Shown here in pieces: positions 23,577-35,612 of a stretch of DNA of 64,000 nt. The stretch is from Brachynemurus nebulosus (Eukaryota > Arthropoda > Insecta > Neuroptera > Myrmeleontidae). The translations under genes and the position numbers were made by a program. How positions within the stretch are numbered: the first letter of the stretch is position 1; each line of letters starts with the position of its first letter. The notes beneath the pieces were generated by a model. It saw only the letters and a program-made list of their open reading frames with translations, ran no database searches and was not told the DNA's origin. Location of the stretch: positions 1,462,001 to 1,526,000 of the forward strand of contig JAPWDM010000009.1 of assembly GCA_035578155.1 (NCBI GenBank), read 5' to 3'.

Positions 23577-23684
23577 CTGACGGTGGGATTCCAACGATTC
23601 CAATGTTGAACTAAACGGTGAATCACTCACGTTCCTGCTCTGAGCACCTAATTGTGAGTTAGAACTTGAGGCGCTAAGTACCAT
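23577..23684 (-). CDS. Candidate first coding exon, unknown serine-rich protein
   Basis: The minus strand has an ATG at 23684 and an open frame of 36 codons to a CAG|GTATTT donor at 23577/23576. The peptide begins MVLSASSSNSQLGAQSRNVS and ends ESLESHRQ, rich in Ser, Gln and Glu, with a composition unlike the Lys/Asn/Phe/Ile-rich chance frames nearby. The local DNA is also G+C-richer than its surroundings. Alternative donors exist (AAC|GTGAGT upstream within the frame; GGGTGAGT near 23532). I recognise neither the protein nor a partner exon downstream, so it may begin a long-intron gene whose other exons I missed, or be a chance frame. Confidence 0.3.
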
Positions 23685-24982
23685 CGGAGTATAAAAATGT
23701 CTTTCATTAAATATAAATGAATAAACTAGCGAATTCTATCGAGAGTGGAGGAACTAAAATTGATAGGTTAATGTTGACAGCTAAAAACCTAATTAAGATT
23801 TTAATCAGGTCACGTTATATGGCGGAATTTCATGTAGACACCCAGTATATTTAAATAATAAATACAAATCCTATATATACATATTGCTTATTTTTTGTTT
23901 TAATTCCTGAATATATTGTCGATTATACATGTTTTTGTTCAACCATTCAGTGATTCTCAACATTTTTATTTATAAGTTTCATTATATTCCAGTTAAGAAT
24001 AATGTTTACCAAACTACCAACTATCCTACCTACTGCGCCAGTTGAAACGATAAAACATTTTTTTGTAGGGCATGAATTATAGACGGCAGTACTGGAAGGT
24101 CAATAGTGACGCGTAGATATAAATGAGAAATATTTCTTTTTTTGATTTTTGTTTTTACGTAAAAACAGCAGACAGAATATAGAAATATTTTTCTTAAAGC
24201 TCAAATACAAAGAATATCCAAACTTCTTCTAAATTCTTAAAATTCATCGCTTTGCTTCAGGAAACAAATAAACTGCTTGAAGAAAATTTCGAACCATTCT
24301 TCCAAATAACGTCCCCCTCTTCGATTTGGCTAAAATAATTTATTGGGATAATATTTAATAATTTATAAAAAAAAAAAATAAAGTATTTCTTAGGAATCGA
24401 ATATGAATTATAGACAGCAATACTGGGCCCGATAGTGGCGCCTAAATGTGATTTAAATTGATACAAAATAATATTGCACATGATCAGAACTACATAAAAT
24501 ATTTGAAAACGTTGAAAAAGTGTAAAATTTGATATTACTAAAGGTTATATTGAATTTTACCCGGAAACGGGGCATTTATTAACCGTATTAAATGATATTA
24601 ACTATTAAAAAGTACGTAAATTATTCAATTTGGCACTAGATGGTGTAATAGTGTTGTCAAATTCGGACCCACCCTATTGGCAAATTTACTTGAGAACACT
24701 AGAATCATCTATGAAACCCGCATTTGATTAACTTGATTTTTTTACCACCAGATAGCGCATCAATGCGAATCTAAGAAGTATAATACGGTACTTGACTGTA
24801 TTTAAAATTTGTGCCAAATGTTAAATAATTCTATGCATTATTATTACATATGTCCAATTTTAATGATGAAACATAAAAAAATTTAATAACTATTCAGACA
24901 TTTTATTTTTGAAAATCGCCATTTTTCAACAAATATTCAAATTAGTGGAAACGCGCCATTACTTGAAAATGACGAAACACTG

Positions 24983-25157
24983 GCCGTGTTCGTTGCTGAG
25001 TTTTTCTGCTTAAAGTGAGCTGTTAGCGCATGCGCAAGAACATTTTTTATGAAGTACGAAATATGCAGTAATTTTGAGCATGCGTATTCCATAAAAAAAT
25101 TCTTGCGCATGTACCAACACCTCACTTGGAGCAGAAAAACTCAGCAACGAACACGGC
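24983..25157. repeat. Foldback repeat with GCGCATGCGC-type arms
   Basis: The arms CCGTGTTCGTTGCTGAGTTT (from about 24983) and AAACTCAGCAACGAACACGG (to about 25157) are perfect complements. They continue imperfectly through GAGCAGAAA/TTTCTGCTTA and CGCATGCGCAAGAA/TTCTTGCGCATG. The reading frame inside it is a hairpin shadow. Confidence 0.7.
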
Positions 25158-25479
25158 TATTTTGTAGCTAGATATGTCGATTTTGATAATTTTCATCGGT
25201 GAGGTGAAATTGTGTTTTCTTTTGAACATTTCCATTAGCTCAGAATTCAAATAAATACTTGCTTTTACGTTGGCATTTTATGAATATAACCAAAGTTTTT
25301 GAGGTCATAAATATTGACATTGACGTTTAGCTGCTTCAAACTGTGACGTCACTATAGTGGGGTGTTTTTCCCGCCTTTGTCTCATTTAAAATTGTAGGGT
25401 TACTTTTTTTGATGATTTTTTTTACAGAATCTGTCGAAAATAAAATGAATCACTTAACTGATATGACAAAACAATGCTT

Positions 25480-25935
25480 TTAGAATTTTTGAGGATATTT
25501 TGGAGTAATGGTCATCGAGGAAAACAAAAATGTGTTTTTTCGTGATGCACAGTTTAATTGTATATTTTTTCAAATTATTAAAATTTTTAAATAATGCTTT
25601 TCATATTTCTAATCATTTTAAACTTAAAATGTTGTTTTAAACTCTTTTTTAAACTTTTTAATTGTAAATCAGTGTTGTTATTTTTTATTTTTTAATTTCA
25701 AATGTCAGTTTGACATATAAACACAAGTATGTAAGTAAATACTTCATGTAATATTTTTTATATTTTTATATTTCATCTATGTATTAATAAATTTTTACCC
25801 AGAGGCCTGAAGAAGACTATAAAAAGTCGAAACCGGTAACCTTTAGGAAAAAAACACATTTTTGTTTTCCTCGATGACCATTACTCCAAAATAACCTTAA
25901 AAATTGTACTTTCAGTGTCATCAAAACCCCAATTT
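25480..25935. repeat. Inverted-repeat element with TGGTCATCGAGGAAAAC arms
   Basis: The left arm (about 25488-25538) TTTGGAGTAATGGTCATCGA plus GGAAAACAAAAATGTG is complemented by the right arm (about 25852-25904). The right edge also shares ACTTTCAGTGTCATCAAA with about 11211-11230. A hammerhead-like motif CTGAAGA...GAAAC lies inside at 25807-25833. Confidence 0.6.
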
Positions 25936-26602
25936 AAAATGCTTTTAGAATATTTTTGTAACCTCACTCCTATTTGAGTACCCTATTTCGAAACTGAAAT
26001 ATAACCACAGTTATTTTTTGACGTTTGAGAATCACTGCACCTTCATAATCATTCTCTATGGTGTCGTGATGAAATTAATATCTATATCACAGATGATAAA
26101 TTTGAAAGAAAAACGTTTTTAGTCGTGTGGATAACCGAATCGTTTTTTTTTTTTTTTTGAACAAAGCTACAATTATAAAGAGTACAGGAATATTTAGAAT
26201 ATGTGGTGGTATATTGTATTTATGGTGTTTTTTTTTCACATTTTTCGTTAATATTATCTCTCGTTCTCTCTCTATCTAATATTGGAATAAGTAAATTGAA
26301 CAATTAATTAATTATAGTCGAAAATGTCAATGGTATAGGTAGCTTAAATTGTAACATTTTGTTTAATTAATATAATATGTCCATGGTCCTAAAAATTAAA
26401 AATAATTTTCTCATAATACAAATAATTAATAATTAAATGATAAGAATTATATTAATATAAAGATATTCCTATGACGCAGTAATTATAATATTTTTTGTTT
26501 ATTTTTTTTGTTTTGTTTTCATTAATTTCATATTTACACGGGTAATTATTATTAAAAAGGTGCTAATGACGAGATACAGTAGCAAGAAGTAATAAATATT
26601 TA

Positions 26603-26690
26603 CAGTGAAACCGAATTATCAAAAATGATTAATTCCTATTATATTATGTGTATATGAAAACAACGATAAATAATTAATTGGATTTCACTA
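26603..26690. mobile_element. 88-bp CAGT/TA mini-element
   Basis: The left end CAGTGAAACCGAATTATC follows TA. The right end, on the other strand, reads TAGTGAAATCCAATTAATTA and is preceded by TA. It is a short non-autonomous relative of the other CAGT-ended elements in the window. Confidence 0.5.
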
Positions 26691-27020
26691 TAAATTTAAT
26701 ACAAGGTTTTTTTTAATTATGGTATAAATACACAGAAACAGTCATCAGCTCTCGGTTCTACATAAAAAAAAATTAACTAGAATTTAAAATTTTTGAATTT
26801 TTTTATATACGGTACACTATCAATTCCAATCAGGGGGGTAAAAAGTTAAAGTACACGTCACTGTCGTGATTACGTGATTGGTTAAAAACTACAGGAGAAC
26901 ACAAAATCATAAGGTTTCCGGAGAATGTTTTTTCGGAATCCTGAAAAACTTGAACTACTCTAAGAACATCTTAGATTATTTAAAAATTATTTCGTGATAC
27001 CTAACTTATTCATTTTAAAT

Positions 27021-27128
27021 AATAAACAAATATTTTACTTCGCAAAATACCACTTTTATTTTTGAAACAATATTGTCACAGTTTCAAAAATAAAAGTGGT
27101 ATTTTGCGAAGTAAAATATTTGTTTATT
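27021..27128. repeat. Perfect 48-bp inverted repeat (hairpin)
   Basis: The left arm 27021-27068 begins AATAAACAAATATTTTACTT. The right arm 27081-27128 is its exact reverse complement across 48 positions. The spacer is 12 nt. It is made of the same repeat unit as 11256-11523, here duplicated head to head. Confidence 0.9.
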
Positions 27129-28992
27129 ATTTACAAATATGGAATACTATAAAGTAACGCTCAAATCTATTAACATATTTTAACAAATTGTATTCATTGC
27201 CGTTTTTAGAGATAAATATTATAATGCGCATGTGCTAATTTGAAATATTCGCTCTATAGTTAGTAGTACTAAATTTAAAATTCTTTTCTGAATTGAGGAG
27301 CGTTTTCTCAAAGCGATACAACAAACAAAAAATTAAATTTCATTTTTTTGCTGTTTCGTACACTCTTTCTATAGCTAAACACGGTGGTACTGACGAATTT
27401 TCTGAAAGCAATACATAAACCAATCAAATAGTATTGCAAAATTTCTTAGTTTTTTCAAAGTGATACATCTACGAAGAACAAATTTTCTCAAAATGATACA
27501 TCAAACGTAACTAGATTCTTATTATATTATTGTTATCCTTTTTATCAAAATCGCGTGCTTATTGCGTCAGTATTTACATTAGTTTAACTGATTGCGTAAC
27601 GAAGAAAGCACGCATGCCAGCAAAATCAACCTTTATAAAACACGACATCATTTCCTTCTCTTTCTAATCAGTATGATTTCCGTATAGAGCAATTTACAAC
27701 CAACACGTAAGACAGAAACAAAATACAAAGTGTCTCCATCTTCGTCACACTTTAATTAATTTTTGATATAAAGTCAAATTTATATATAAAGAAAATGACT
27801 CATTTCAAAAATAAAGTTTTGTCACATATAAAAGATATTATAATTTCTACTATCCTTTTTCAATATATTAGATAGTAGGTCTTGTGACAGATAGCTATAT
27901 TACGAACTTGTCTAAAAGATAAATTTATGAGAATGAGTCACTTGCAGTTGTCGTTGCTTTCTCTATACCTATAGATCTCTGAGGTATATATTTTGAAGTT
28001 TGTCTACTCCATTAGAGGGCAGCACCTCACGTCGGCGAAAATTGTAGATACATACTCCTGAACACGTGAGAATATCTCTATAAATCAGGGGTTTTTAAAA
28101 TTTTCGACGGTCGGCGGTCCAAAAAATTTTAAATAAGACATTCTGGACAAATTTAATCATTTGACAGAAAAAATGAAAGTTTGGCACTCAGATTACTTAA
28201 ATTTCACTAACAAATATGATTCATATCATTTTTGTAGCTATTAATTTAAAAAAGGGGAAAAAAATTTAATTTGATGACGTCATCACTATAGTAAACGTCT
28301 CAATAAGAGATTTCTTTGATCAATGTAAACAGTATACGCGTTTCAGGACCTATTTATAGGACCGCACTCCCAACAGAAAAAATTTCCTGTTTTTTTTAAG
28401 TGACGACGTAATTTCTAAAAAAATTATTTCTACTTTAATTTTATTTAAATGGGCAGTTATTGAAAATTCAATAATTGGCTATATTCACGTATCAAAACCT
28501 AACTTAAATCGTGATATATTTAAGGGGATTCCCTTAACTGGAATTAGTGTACACGCATGTACTTGACATATACGCCAGAAAAATAGTTAAAAAACGTTTA
28601 AAAAAATTTCACATTGATAAAGATGTCGCCACATTTCACTCCCAAACGTAATAAAAACAAAAAACTCGAATGTTTTTCATTTTCTAGCACCTTATTCGAT
28701 GGTAAATAAGTTATCTTAAGTCTAGAAAGAAAATTCGAATTGAACGCAATCTAGTGTTTTTTTACCGCAACTGTCCATAGAACGATCGATTCAATTTCAA
28801 ATTCAAATTCCGCGGACACTGCGGTTGCGCGACGCCCCACAAAAAACATCAGGTACTTTGAAACCATGATATGAAAAATTCAATTTAATTATCCTAACTA
28901 GAAGTAGCGTTTAAATGCAACGATTTTTCAATAAAAGTCGAGTTAGCTGATGACCGTTAATTTAAAGTGCAGAAGCTAAAAGATTTTTATGG

Positions 28993-31900
28993 CTAGAGTG
29001 AGCCTAATGGAAAACTAGTAGAGCTATTACTATGAGCTAAACTTAACATAGATCCCGATAGACTTTGTTCATCGTCTGGGTAGCTTTCTTTGGATGCCTC
29101 TGCAATTGCTAAAGTGCTGTAAAAATAAATTTTTGGTTTTGGTTAATTTATAAATGAAAATAGCATTATTGAATGTATGTGTTTTTGACGGTGAAGGCGG
29201 CAACAGAATCGCCGAGCAAGTGATTCCGTAACATTAGACACGCGAACAAAATAACCCTGTCGCAGCATCCTGCATAACATAGCGAATTATTTGTAACAAA
29301 GTTTCATTATATTTCAGTTAAGAACAGTATTATTATAATTAGATATCCTACCGACTGCGCCAGTTGAAAAAATATTATTTCGAAACTGAAATATAACCAG
29401 TTACTTTTAACCCTCATTTGTATTTTCTACGTATTTGATAATTTAGCAGAAAGGGACCATAACATTTTTGGAATTTGTATACTACAAATTGTCAATAGTA
29501 TTTTTCGTTTAGCAAAATCAGTTTTTCTCGGAAACTAGTTGACATAGAATAATAGTTCAAAAAACTCTTTTATGTAATTTTTTCTCCTCTTTCCAATGGT
29601 GTAAAAAAATGTCGCAAAAACTTTTGAATTTGAGAAAATTTTGGCAAAAAACTAAAAAAAGTCATATCATACCTGCACGTATCTTATGTCGAAGGTATCT
29701 TTTAGGGTTCCGTAAAAATGGAATCACTAGAATAGTTACTCACAGACATATTTCTCAAGAACTGCCTGACGTAGGAAGTTGAAATTTTGCATGATGGTAG
29801 GTCTTGGTAACGCGCAGGTAAATTCATCCCTTCCCCACCCCCAAAAAAGGTTGAATTTACTGTGTTGCACTTTTGTGAATTCTAAACATATTTTCATAAT
29901 AAATTTTTTGATGAAAATTTCTTTGTGGTTATCTTGTCGGACTTCCTCAGCGAGTCTGTTGTCGCCGTAAAATCCCCTTTTAGATTGTTGCAAACTACTA
30001 CAAGTGGAGATATTTTTTAAGGCTTCTACTCCCACTAACATCAAGCAAATGTCCCCCGAAAGCCTCAATTTAAAAAAAAATGACCCGTTTAATAAAATTT
30101 TTTAAATACCTAAATCCAAGTCTTGTTGATTCCTCATCGAACTGTTCAAGTTCACGCTCCTGGCGCTCTTGCAACAATCGTATACGTTCAGCTCGCTCCT
30201 GTTTGAACTGTTGCGTCTCCGATTCCATTTTCTGTTCGAGGAGCGCACGCCGGACCGATACCCGTTCCTCCAGCTCCTTCCGTTCACGATTCCGTTGAGC
30301 TTCAGCTTGCATTTTATTTTTACTTTGGTAAGCCATTAGAATTTCTAATTCGTAGCGAAGACGTTCCTAAAAAACACGAAACAAAACAAAAACCGTTAAT
30401 TTTGGACGTCATCTTCAGGGTGACTTGGTGATTTGTGTACTTTTAAATGATGACATTCGACCTCTTGACTTTCGTCCAGACGAACACTCTGTTTCTGTAA
30501 CATTTCGGTAATACTGTGTTCATACTGTTCCCCCAGCAGCGCCAATTTTCTTCTCTGTTCCTCTTTTAATTTTTTAATCACAGCTTTCTGTTCCTCCTTT
30601 GCCGTCGATTGTAATATTTGCGCTTTTAACGCCTTGTACTGTCGCGTTTGAATTTTACACGTTTCGCGAAATTGCTTGCGAATCTGCATTTCCTTTTGCT
30701 GTAAAATAAAACGCAATTCATATAGTTAATTGCAGATAATTTTACTTTGTGAAAATCCATAATGAATATGAGGCAAAAAAATTTTAATTTTGTCAAATTT
30801 TCACTTAAGGTGAATCGATTATTACTGACAAACGAATTACAAAGTCTATTGTTTTCTCTATAAATAAATATAATTTATGTGTAGAAAAATAAATTAAATT
30901 TTATAATACATGTAACAGTATTAATATTTGATTATTGTTCAATCTTCTAATTTTAATAATTTTAAAACTAATGAATTTGATTCTGGTAGTGACGTGTACG
31001 CACACATAATAACTAACACGTACACAAATATATTATGGGTGTATTAGTATAAAATGACATTTTTATAGTTTTTTTCTATTTATTACAATAACTAGACGTT
31101 CAATATTAAACAAAATAGTTTTTTAATGATTCCAAAACATAAAACAAAATAATTTTCAGTTTTTTAAATCTTAAAGTTGACTTGTGATGACAAAGCTTAC
31201 TTAAATATATACTTCTGATCCATCTCTGATCATACTTTTGCATTTACTCGTACGTTAAAAATTCTAACTTTGAAAATTTATTTCTTCTAAACTACACGTC
31301 AGAAATTATTCAAAATAGTGTCAGTGAATGCATCATATCTTTCCCTATAATATACTGAAATTTCAAATTCCAAAATTTCTTGTAATCGATTCACCTCAAA
31401 TATAGAAATATATTATTTTCCACAAACTAGTTTTCGATTGATTAAATCATCTTCAGGCGAAAAACTAAACTGAACTGAATTCAGTTTCGGTAAAAAGAAT
31501 ATATATAAATTATAAAGACAATAAATAAACTGGTTAAGAAATAGGGAAAACGCAGAAGAAAGGTAAACAAGTACACGTGTACCGGAAACGAGTGGCCAAT
31601 TATGTACGAATTTGATGTTGAACGAGTTTTAGAAATGGATATTACAAAAGATTTTTAAATTAAACTTGAATAATTATAAATTTGAATAAATTCATTTTTG
31701 GGATGTTTTTATTAAGAAATATTTTCACTGAAAAATAAATATTGAAATAGAGTTAATTAAATATGTTAAGAAGGGGAGATTTATTTCGGTCAATTTGGTC
31801 ATTTAAAACGGTTGTGTTTGGATCATTATTTAATTTGCTTATTTCGAATACTTCTAATATATTTAATTTCTGTCCTTTTTCACAAAAGTGAAGGATTTTG

Positions 31901-34900
31901 GGTTTGTAGTCCTGTTTTACAGAATATCAATGTTTTTCACCATATTCATAAAACGCAATTAGTAACGAGGAGGTAGCGCCTGTTTTTATTTTAGCAGATT
32001 TTGAGTGTTAAAAAAAAAATTACTTTTAATGATTTTGGTTGTTGTTTTAGTTCTAGGGCATGCTTTTTACGAAGCTCCCGTTCAGCGCGTTGCATGTAAT
32101 CATTTTGATTTTGGAGTTCGGTTTGATGTTGTCGCTGAATTTGTTCCTCGCGAAGAGCATGAACGGCTTTCTGCTGACGATACTCCAACTCCTGAGTCTT
32201 CTCATGGTGTCGCAGGAGCATCGCGTGAGCTTGTTCTAATTGTTGTTGACGTTTATTTAATTCCTGTGGGTGGAAAAGATAATTTTAAATCGATCCGAAA
32301 TCATTTGATCAGTACTGGACTTACCTCATGTAACAATTCTCTTGCTAAACTTTGAAATTGGAGTAATTTTTTTCTTCTAAATTTTCTAATTTCCAATTCT
32401 AAATATTCTTTTTGTCCACGTATCAATCTCTGCTCCTCCTGGGCTTCCACTTGTTTTAAGTTATCTTTCTGTGATCTAAAAATACGTGATAAAATTAGTA
32501 AGGGGAATCCCCTCAGAGAATATTTACAGATGTCGCTCGAATGGACAAAAAAAATGGGTTCCAGTGGTCGGGAATAAAGGATTTTTATACGCAAATAGTA
32601 GGAGTGGTAAGTACATTTCCGGATCCGCTTGACCAAATTTTTTTTTGGGTCGATAGTGGGCGGAATTTGACAGAATGGACACTTTTTTTCAAGACCGAAT
32701 TTCCCTGACTTTCCAGTTTTTCAGATAATATTTGAGTTTTAGCCTCTAAAAATTTTTTCCTACTGTAAAGGAAAGTCCCAATATGAAATTTTCTAGAGAA
32801 AATAATTTTTCAAATGCGTGCTGGATCACACAAAATTCAAAAGAAATTATGAGAATGATAAATGGTAATAAATATATCTATTTAAACTTTAATCCCAAAA
32901 TTATGAAAAACTCTAACCACTGACTACGTAACCCTGATTTGATGCATATCCAACATGCACTTGATGAATTTTTTAATTTTGAAATTTTGATATTACTTTA
33001 ATAAGATACCACGCTGTGTATTAAATTACTTAAGATGCGACACTGTCTATTACAAACAAGTCAAGTGCGTGCCAAACCACGCAAAGCGATAACAGACACG
33101 ACGGAACCATAAGTGTTTCGAGGTTATAACTTTATTCTCAAAATTATGAAAAACTCTAGTCACTGACTACGGAACCCGGATTTAATGCATGTCCAACATT
33201 CACTTGATTAATTTTTCAATTTTGAAAGTTTTAAATTACTTTGAATAAGATACTACACTGTCTATTAAATTATTTAAGATGCGACACTGTCTATTAAAAA
33301 CAAGTCAAGTGCGTGTCAAACCACGCAAAGCGATGACAGACATGACGGAACCATAAGTGTATTCTCAAAATTATGAAAAACTCTAGTCACTGACTACGGA
33401 ACCCGGATTTAATGCATGTCCAATATGCACTTGATAAATTTCTCAATTTTAAAAATTATAAATTTTTTAATAAGACCATACTGTCTATTAAATTGTTTAA
33501 GATGCGATAGTGTTTATTAAAAACAAATCAAGTGCATGTTAAACCACACAAAGCTATGACAGACTTGACGAAACCAAGAGTGTTTCGAGGTTATAAGTAC
33601 GGAACCCTGATTTAATACGTGTTCAACGTGCACTTGATTAATTTTTCAATTTTGAAAATTTTAAATTGTTTTAATAAAATACCACACTGTTATTAAATTG
33701 CTTAAGATACGATACTGTCTATTAAAAACAAGTGCGTGTCAAACCACACAAAGCAATGACTACGACTAAAAATTGGATATTATGGATGAAAATTTCCTGA
33801 CATTTCCCTCATTACTTAAATCTCTTGACTTTCCCCGATTTTTCAAAAAGTGTTTACCCTGCTTGACAATTTTATTTCAGGGTGGGAAATGAGTGGGAAC
33901 ATCTCTAGTCCTAGATAATCGAATACTTACTGTAAAGTAGCATCTCGTTGCCGTTTTGGTGTAGCTTCATCGAGCGACAGTTCTCGCTTCCATCGCTCTT
34001 TGTTCGCTTTATATTCCTTCTTACGGTGTATTTCGAACGCTTTCCGTTCAGCCTCTTGCCTCGTGGTAATATCTTTATACAATTTCTTCTCGGCGCAATG
34101 ATTCTGTTTCGCTTTACGCTCCAGGTCCTGCTGATGCCGCGCCTGTAAACGTTCCAATTCTCGACTGAACGTCTGCAACAGCGCCTCATACTCCTTATCC
34201 AATTGACTCTTATGCTGCTCCATTTCCAATTTACATCGTTCCTCCAGTTTGAGCAGTGCACTCTGGTGTTCGCGTCGCATCCTCTTATACCCGGACATCT
34301 GCTCGTGCATCTCCTCCTGCATATGCTCTTTCTGTTGTTTCGTCACGATGCTGGTGGTTCGTATCGTGGCGAAATTATTGGCGCCCTGATCGGACACGGC
34401 AGCAGCTGCTGACGACGCGGCGTGATTTGAATTTGAATTGTTGACACGACTTCGACGTGGCTCCCCACATCCAGCTGCATGCGCGTCAACACCCGCTGGT
34501 AACGAATTGGTCGAACTCGATTGACTACTGACGGACACGCCCACCGAGTGCAGGCTGTGCTCGGACGTGACCGAATTCGACTTGGAGCTATCGCCGCCGG
34601 TGGTTTCGTCGGGCGTTTCGTCACCATCGCCGATTTGCGATTCGTTCTCGCACGCGTCGACCATTAAAATTTTCTTCATTTTACGATAATTTAAATTATC
34701 CAATTCGCGAACGGCTGCTTTGGTGCGTTGAATTAGATCTAAAAGTACATTTGGGGCGCGTGGTCGCGTAACAAATTGATGCGAGAGCAATTTCTGCGAT
34801 GTGGGTCGTTCGTTTGGCGCTTTTTGTAGACACGCTTCGACGAAATGCCGGAAAATATCGGACCATTCGGACGATTGGAGTGTGGGTGTGTCATTTTGGG

Positions 34901-35612
34901 CGATGTGATATAGGGCCGACATCGCGTTCATGTTGAAATAGGGCGGTTTACGTTCGGCCAATTCGATACACGTGATACCCAGTGACCAAACGTCCACTTT
35001 GCCGTCGTACTGACCCTCGTCCATCGCTAGAATCACTTCTGGTGCCATCCAATATGGCGTTCCAACAAAACTATTCGCGGGACATTTAATTGCCGCGCTT
35101 CCAAAATCGGCTAATTTCACAGTACCGTTTTCGGTCAAGAGGATATTGCCCGCTTTGACGTCTCGATGAATTCGCCCTAAGGAATGCAAATAACTAAGTC
35201 CATTTAATACACCGTCACAAATCGCGGCAATTTCGTCCTCTTTCAACGGCCGTTTGTGCACTTCGATAATATCTGACGCAGAACCTAAACAATACTCCAT
35301 CACAAGCCATGCTGTATTGTCCCGCAGGTAACATCCCTTATATTCGATCGTATTCGGATGATTTAATTGTTTCAAAAAACGTATTTCTTTAAGAATATCT
35401 TGCCATTTCTCCAAACTTTGTTTGCCCATATATGACATTTTTTTAATCGCGACTATCTCGCGCGTGAGTAAACATCGCGCATAGTACACCGCTCCAAACG
35501 ACCCGTGTCCAATTTCACGTAAATCCTCAAAAATTTTCTCCGGATCATGTTTATAGAATAGGTCGGCTATTTCGGGATCTTTTAGCGAGCCAGGTCTTGG
35601 CACGGCTGGCAT
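28993..35612 (-). CDS. Tao: Serine/threonine-protein kinase Tao (TAOK family)
   Basis: Minus-strand exons: 35612-33931, 32475-32325, 32263-32024, 30698-30441, 30366-30110 and 29116-28993, phases 2, 0, 0, 0, 2; 903 aa plus stop. Kinase domain about residues 28-281: glycine loop GHGSFGAVY (35-43), Lys57 (VAIKK), catalytic HRD (149-151), DFG (169-171), activation-loop Ser181 ([13 protein letters not shown]). A serine-rich acidic linker follows (about 320-415), then a long Arg/Glu/Gln-rich coiled coil ([33 protein letters not shown]). The C-terminus has the insect-type tail [23 protein letters not shown] kinases are Ste20-group MAP3Ks that activate MKK3/6-p38, phosphorylate Hippo/MST to restrain growth, and regulate microtubules and actin. 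The whole kinase domain sits in one exon. Intron 1 holds a tandem array and intron 3 a hammerhead-like motif. Confidence 0.97.
29287..29490 (+). repeat. Dispersed repeat family I, copy 2 (in Tao intron 5)
   Basis: It matches 22236-22445 over about 200 bp (TTTCAGTTAAGAACAGTATT, CTGCGCCAGTTGAAAAAATA, CTCATTTGTATTTTCTACGT, GCAGAAAGGGACCATAA). It lies between the last two Tao exons, opposite to the gene's strand. Confidence 0.7.
32890..33770 (+). repeat. Tandem array of a ~230-240 bp unit in Tao intron 1
   Basis: Four units, starting near 32896, 33137, 33366 and (truncated) 33596. Each has AAAATTATGAAAAACTCTAG, GACTACGGAACCCGGATTTA, ATGCACTTGAT, a CACTGTCTATTAAATT block twice, and CAAGTGCGTGTCAAACCACG. 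The last unit lacks the first block. It is non-coding. The TACGGAACCC core also appears reversed at about 29702 (TAGGGTTCCGTA), outside the array. Confidence 0.8.

Larger units (their letters stand above)
16142..28992. other. Gene-poor, repeat-rich region between Nipsnap and Tao
   Basis: Nearly 13 kb with no confident gene. Structures I can define are listed separately: repeat pairs 16150-16312 and 19056-19360, elements 18549-19044, 22505-22545 and 26603-26690, hairpins 24983-25157 and 27021-27128, repeats 22236-22445 and 25480-25935, and a candidate exon at 23577-23684. The frames at 16374-16655, 21092-21454 and 22636-22824 are AT-biased with no recognisable domain and are treated as chance. 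Confidence 0.55.

Noticed and set aside
29736..30068. 110-codon minus-strand frame between Tao exons 5 and 6
   Set aside because: It lies in the Tao intron; the true Tao sequence splices from 30110 to 29116 in phase and this frame adds nothing homologous.
33911..34627. Several frames overlapping Tao exon 1 in other phases and on the other strand
   Set aside because: Shadows of the compositionally biased Tao coding sequence.
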